Of a DNA stretch of 8,724 nucleotides, positions 5,771 to 8,724 are shown one piece after another. Source of the DNA: Propionibacteriaceae bacterium (GTDB taxonomy: Bacteria > Actinomycetota > Actinomycetes > Propionibacteriales > Propionibacteriaceae); contig JAIRXX010000362.1 of the NCBI GenBank assembly GCA_031268065.1, forward strand, positions 1 through 8,724. Reading direction: 5' to 3'. The notes below the pieces were generated by a model, which searched no databases, had not been told where the DNA came from, and worked only from the letters and a program-made list of their open reading frames with translations. Both the position numbers and the translations under genes were made by a program. Within the stretch, counting starts at the first letter, position 1. Every line of letters starts with the position of its first letter.

Positions 5771-6257
5771 TGTCAAACCCCTTACCGCTGCTAACTTTGT
5801 CCGCTATTCGCGCAGCAACCAATTGTGGCACGAAACCACTCACATCGCCTCCGCAATGCGCAACCTCTCTTATCATCGACGACGACAGCGTTCCCCACTG
5901 TTTGCCAGCCGGGATCATCACCGTCTCCAGCCCTCCCAGCTCAGCATTCAGATGCGCCATCTGCAGTTCGTAGTCGAAGTCGGCGGCGAACCGCAGGCCT
6001 TTGACCACCACTTGGGCACCCTGCTCGCGGCAGAAGTCGACCAGCAAACCGCTGATCGGCAACACGCTCACCCCTGGCAAGCTGCCAGTCGCCTCCCGCA
6101 GCAATTTGATTCGCTCATCGAAGGCGAAGAGATAGTTCTTTGTGCTGTTCCGCCCCACCGCCACGATCACTTCCCCGAAGAGCCGCTGCGCCCTGGCGAT
6201 GATGTCGAGATGCCCAAAAGTGACTGGATCATACGATCCGGGGCACACTGCGATCAC
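5763..6257 (-). CDS. coaD: Phosphopantetheine adenylyltransferase (PPAT)
   Basis: The enzyme transfers AMP from ATP to 4'-phosphopantetheine, making dephospho-CoA in the penultimate step of coenzyme A synthesis. The 164-residue length is standard. The nucleotidyltransferase signature PGSYDPVTFGHLDII (6-20) contains the T/HxGH motif (T13, G15, H16). K40 corresponds to the conserved substrate-contacting lysine. VVKGLRFAADFDYELQMA (84-101) is the hexamer-interface and ATP-site segment; the lysine replacing the E. coli arginine in RGLR is also found in mycobacterial CoaD. LSSSMIREVA (124-133) is the ATP-binding serine motif. The start is GTG, overlapping the rsmD stop as GTGA (4 nt), with AGAGGGGA just upstream. 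The rsmD-coaD pairing is very common in bacteria. No key residue is missing. Confidence 0.97.
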   Translation of the reverse strand: MIAVCPGSYDPVTFGHLDIIARAQRLFGEVIVAVGRNSTKNYLFAFDERIKLLREATGSLPGVSVLPISGLLVDFCREQGAQVVVKGLRFAADFDYELQMAHLNAELGGLETVMIPAGKQWGTLSSSMIREVAHCGGDVSGFVPQLVAARIADKVSSGKGFDNG

Positions 6258-6841
6258 TGTTCCCCTCTCATCGCAAAATGCAAGCTGGTCTCACCGTAGT
6301 TACGGCAGGGCAGACAAAGCAAGCCTTCGGGCCAAATCGGGGCGGTGGCGCGGGCGGAACGCTCTACCACAACTAGAGCTATCGGGGCCAGCCAGCCGTT
6401 ATCCGCCAAGAGCCGCAGCATCGAGTCGATGTTTTCCGCTGCCAGCGCGTAGGGCGGGTCCGCCCAAACGACGTCAAACTGGTTGCCAGCCGGGCTGGCC
6501 AATAGCTGCTCGACCCGCTGCCGTTTGACATTCACCGCCAGCCCGGTGGCGGTTTGGTTTTTCTTGGCGACTTCGGCGGCGGAACTTTGCGACTCCACTG
6601 CCCACACCGGCTGGGCGCCCCGGCTCGCCGCCTCCAGCGCCACCGCGCCCGTGCCCGCGTACAGGTCGAGGAAAGACAGCCCGCCCAATTGGCTCTCCGC
6701 CGCGCCGCCCAGTGTCCCCGCCCAACCCGCGATCAGGGAGAAGGCCGCCTCCCGCACCCGGTCCGTAGTCGGCCTGGTGGCGGCGGTGCTGGGCGCGGCT
6801 AGCCGCCTCCCGCCCGCCGTTCCGGCGATGATCCGCGTCAT
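6254..6841 (-). CDS. rsmD: 16S rRNA (guanine(966)-N(2))-methyltransferase RsmD
   Basis: An S-adenosylmethionine-dependent enzyme that methylates G966 of 16S rRNA during small-subunit assembly. The 195-residue protein shows the family landmarks in order: MTRIIAGTAGGRRL (1-14), TRPTTDRVREAAF (22-34), the SAM-binding motif FLDLYAGTGAVALEAASRGA (57-76), the catalytic ADPPY (127-131), and the C-terminal RNYGETSLHFA (180-190). It starts with ATG only 5 nt after the recG stop, with GGAG about 9 nt upstream, and overlaps coaD by 4 nt, so it is in the middle of the recG-rsmD-coaD unit. All expected motifs are intact. Confidence 0.96.
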   Translation of the reverse strand: MTRIIAGTAGGRRLAAPSTAATRPTTDRVREAAFSLIAGWAGTLGGAAESQLGGLSFLDLYAGTGAVALEAASRGAQPVWAVESQSSAAEVAKKNQTATGLAVNVKRQRVEQLLASPAGNQFDVVWADPPYALAAENIDSMLRLLADNGWLAPIALVVVERSARATAPIWPEGLLCLPCRNYGETSLHFAMRGEQ

Positions 6842-6846
6842 GGAAG

Positions 6847-8724
6847 TCAGCTCCGATCAATCCAGTCCGGACCGGCGAGCAATTCTGTCGCCTGAATGGC
6901 GTCTTGGAAGCCGGGGGTGTCGCACGCGGGGTCTTGAGCCACGCATTCCTCAGCGAGGGTACGGGCCTGGGTGATCAAATCGGCATGGTCGAGCACCCGC
7001 AACAGCCGCAGCGACGACCTGCTGCCCGACTGCGATGCCCCGAGCACGTCTCCCTCCTTGCGCTGGGCAAGGTCCAAATCGGCCAGCTCAAAACCATCTC
7101 TGGTGGCAGCCACCGCAGCCAGGCGTTCTCGGGCTGGCTCGGTCTTCGGCAGGCTGGTGACGAGCAGGCAGACTCCGGGGAACGCCCCGCGCCCAATCCG
7201 GCCGCGCAACTGGTGGAGCTGGGAGATGCCGAAACGGTCGGCGTCCCAGATGACCATCATGCTCGCGTTGGGCACGTCCACGCCGACTTCTATCATGGTC
7301 GTGGCCACCAAAACGTTGCTTTGCCCGCTGGCGAAGCGCTCCATAGCGAGGTCTTTCGCCTCTGTGGAGAGTTGGCCGTGCAGGATGTCCAGCTGCAAAT
7401 CCTGCAAAGCCCCCGCCCGCAGCTTGGCAGCCAATTCCTCCACGCCCAGTTGGTCGGAGCTGTTTTTCACGCTGATCCGGGGACAGACGATGAACGCCTG
7501 CCTTCCAGCGGACACCTCTTCGCGCACCCTGGCCCAGGCGCGTTCCACCCAAGCCGGATGCTCCAAAGCGTCAACCACCACCGTGTCCACCTTGGCCCGG
7601 CCAGCCGGAATCTCCTGGAGGGTGGACACTTCCAAATCTCCGAAGATGGTCATCGCCACCGATCTGGGAATCGGGGTGGCGGTGAGGACGAGGGTGTGCG
7701 GCTTGGCGGACGCCTTGTCGGCCAGCAGCGCACGCTGCTCGACTCCGAAACGGTGCTGCTCGTCGATGACCAGCATCCCCAGCTCTGCGAACTGAATCTT
7801 GTCGCCCAGCAGCGCGTGGGTGCCGACCACTATCCCCGCCTCGCCGCTGGCCGCCCGCAGCATGGCATTGCGCCTGGCCACGGCGGTCATCGATCCGGTG
7901 ATCAGCACCACATCCGTGGCCAATTCGTCCGCGCCGAGCATCCGGCCCGCGCCAAGGTTTCCAAGCAGGGATTTCATGGTGTGGAAATGCTGGTTGGCAA
8001 GCACTTCGGTGGGGGCGAGCAGCGCGGCCTGGCCGCCAGCGTCGATAACCGCCAGCATCGCCCGCAGCGCCACCAGCGTCTTGCCGGAGCCGACCTCGCC
8101 TTGGAGCAGGCGTTGCATCGGATGGCCTTTCTCCAAGTCGGCGAAGATTTCCTCCCCGATCTCCCGCTGTCCGGCGGTCAGCGCAAAGGGCAGCCTGGCG
8201 TCGAATGCGTCGAGCAGCCCGCCGGGACGCCGGGGACGGGGACGGGCGGCGTTGCGGCTGGCGTCGTGGCGGCGGTATGCCATCGTCAGCTGGGTGGCCA
8301 TCGCCTCATCGAAGAGCAGCCTATTGGCACCCCGCTCGGCGTCGGCCAGGGTGTCTGGACGATGCACGTAGGCGAAAGCGGTGGCCAAATCGACCACTCC
8401 CGCCCGTTCACGCAGCCATTGCGGCCAGGGGTCGTCTCCGGTGAAAGCGCTGAGCGCCAGCCGGGCGCATTCGGCGACCGTCCAAGTCGGGAGCTTCGCG
8501 GTGGCCGGATACATGCCGACCAATCCAGACTGGGCCATCTGAGCGGCGCGGGCGCGTTCGGCGGAAGTGGCGACGATCTGGCCAGCCTCGTCCAACATGG
8601 CGAAGACCGGGTGAGACATCTGCAATTCGTTGCGGAACCGGCCAACTTTCCCGATGAATACGCCGCTGTCCCCCAGTTGGAGCTGATGCTCCCACCAGGT
8701 GAGCAGGTGGTCCTTGCCGAAGAA
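6847..8724 (-). CDS. recG: ATP-dependent DNA helicase RecG, C-terminal part
   Basis: RecG remodels stalled replication forks and branch-migrates recombination intermediates. The frame is open to the right edge, so about 625 residues are visible; given a usual length above 700, roughly the first hundred are missing. The visible part begins FFGKDHLL in the wedge (OB-fold) domain, with VFIGKVGRFRNELQMSHP completing it (about 23-40). Superfamily-2 helicase motifs follow in order: GEVGSGKT (Walker A, about 209-216), LAPTEVLANQH, VIDEQHRFGV (DEQH box, about 319-328), LTATPIPRS, then HGQLSTEAKDLAMERF, VATTMIEVGVDVPNA and QLRGRIGRG in the second RecA-like domain, and a C-terminal DLAQRKEGDVLGASQSG motif. 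It ends with TGA 5 nt before rsmD. The first in-frame start inside the window (TTG at 8625) is not the real start, because the OB-fold sequence continues upstream of it. Confidence 0.97.
   Translation of the reverse strand, partial: FFGKDHLLTWWEHQLQLGDSGVFIGKVGRFRNELQMSHPVFAMLDEAGQIVATSAERARAAQMAQSGLVGMYPATAKLPTWTVAECARLALSAFTGDDPWPQWLRERAGVVDLATAFAYVHRPDTLADAERGANRLLFDEAMATQLTMAYRRHDASRNAARPRPRRPGGLLDAFDARLPFALTAGQREIGEEIFADLEKGHPMQRLLQGEVGSGKTLVALRAMLAVIDAGGQAALLAPTEVLANQHFHTMKSLLGNLGAGRMLGADELATDVVLITGSMTAVARRNAMLRAASGEAGIVVGTHALLGDKIQFAELGMLVIDEQHRFGVEQRALLADKASAKPHTLVLTATPIPRSVAMTIFGDLEVSTLQEIPAGRAKVDTVVVDALEHPAWVERAWARVREEVSAGRQAFIVCPRISVKNSSDQLGVEELAAKLRAGALQDLQLDILHGQLSTEAKDLAMERFASGQSNVLVATTMIEVGVDVPNASMMVIWDADRFGISQLHQLRGRIGRGAFPGVCLLVTSLPKTEPARERLAAVAATRDGFELADLDLAQRKEGDVLGASQSGSRSSLRLLRVLDHADLITQARTLAEECVAQDPACDTPGFQDAIQATELLAGPDWIDRS

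Noticed and set aside
5771..5776. TTG start for the sepIVA-like gene at 5776
   Set aside because: The ATG at 5770 has AAGGGG at ideal 7-nt spacing and forms the common ATGGATGA overlap with coaD.
5763..6257. Lysine instead of arginine in the RGLR motif of CoaD as an active-site anomaly
   Set aside because: Mycobacterial CoaD has the same VKGLR form, so this is normal for the phylum.
1..8724. Defence system, mobile element, CRISPR array, or tRNA/rRNA gene
   Set aside because: No transposase, integrase, phage, restriction or toxin-antitoxin motif, spaced repeats or tRNA-like fold was seen; nearly every base is covered by recognised chromosomal genes on one strand.

Overview
The window is an ordinary chromosomal housekeeping region of an actinobacterium (Actinomycetota). 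Evidence is the high GC, frequent GTG starts, and the order rsmD-coaD-(SepIVA/DivIVA-like)-...-DUF177-rpmF-rnc-mutM-...-smc, which is typical of that phylum. CoaD also carries a VKGLR motif like the mycobacterial enzyme. I cannot place the organism to order or genus. All genes lie on the minus strand, so transcription runs from high to low coordinates.

Layout in the direction of transcription: recG (C-terminal about 625 residues, 5' end outside the window), rsmD, coaD, a sepIVA-like coiled-coil gene, a pair of membrane bacterial-PH-domain (DUF304/YdbS-YdbT type) genes, a 132-bp gap with a possible terminator and promoter, then a second tight cluster: DUF177 (YceD), rpmF, rnc, mutM, a GtrA-family membrane protein, and the first 106 codons of smc. 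Most junctions are overlaps (GTGA, ATGGATGA, ATGCCTGA) or gaps under 15 bp, so there are probably two operons with translational coupling. The only gaps above 50 bp are 5220-5272 and 3232-3363. No stretch above 300 bp lacks a gene.

Functionally the first cluster joins replication-fork rescue (RecG), 16S rRNA methylation (RsmD), coenzyme A synthesis (CoaD), septation or cell-envelope organisation (SepIVA-like) and an envelope-associated PH-domain pair. The second joins 50S assembly (DUF177, L32), rRNA processing (RNase III), oxidised-guanine repair (Fpg) and chromosome organisation (SMC). Two accessory insertions stand out from the conserved core: the PH-domain pair between sepIVA and DUF177, and the GtrA gene between mutM and smc.

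I found no CRISPR array, tRNA, rRNA, insertion sequence, phage gene or defence system, and nothing that convincingly amounts to an undescribed system. The findings below are modest: accessory gene placement, candidate regulatory structures and start-site corrections.
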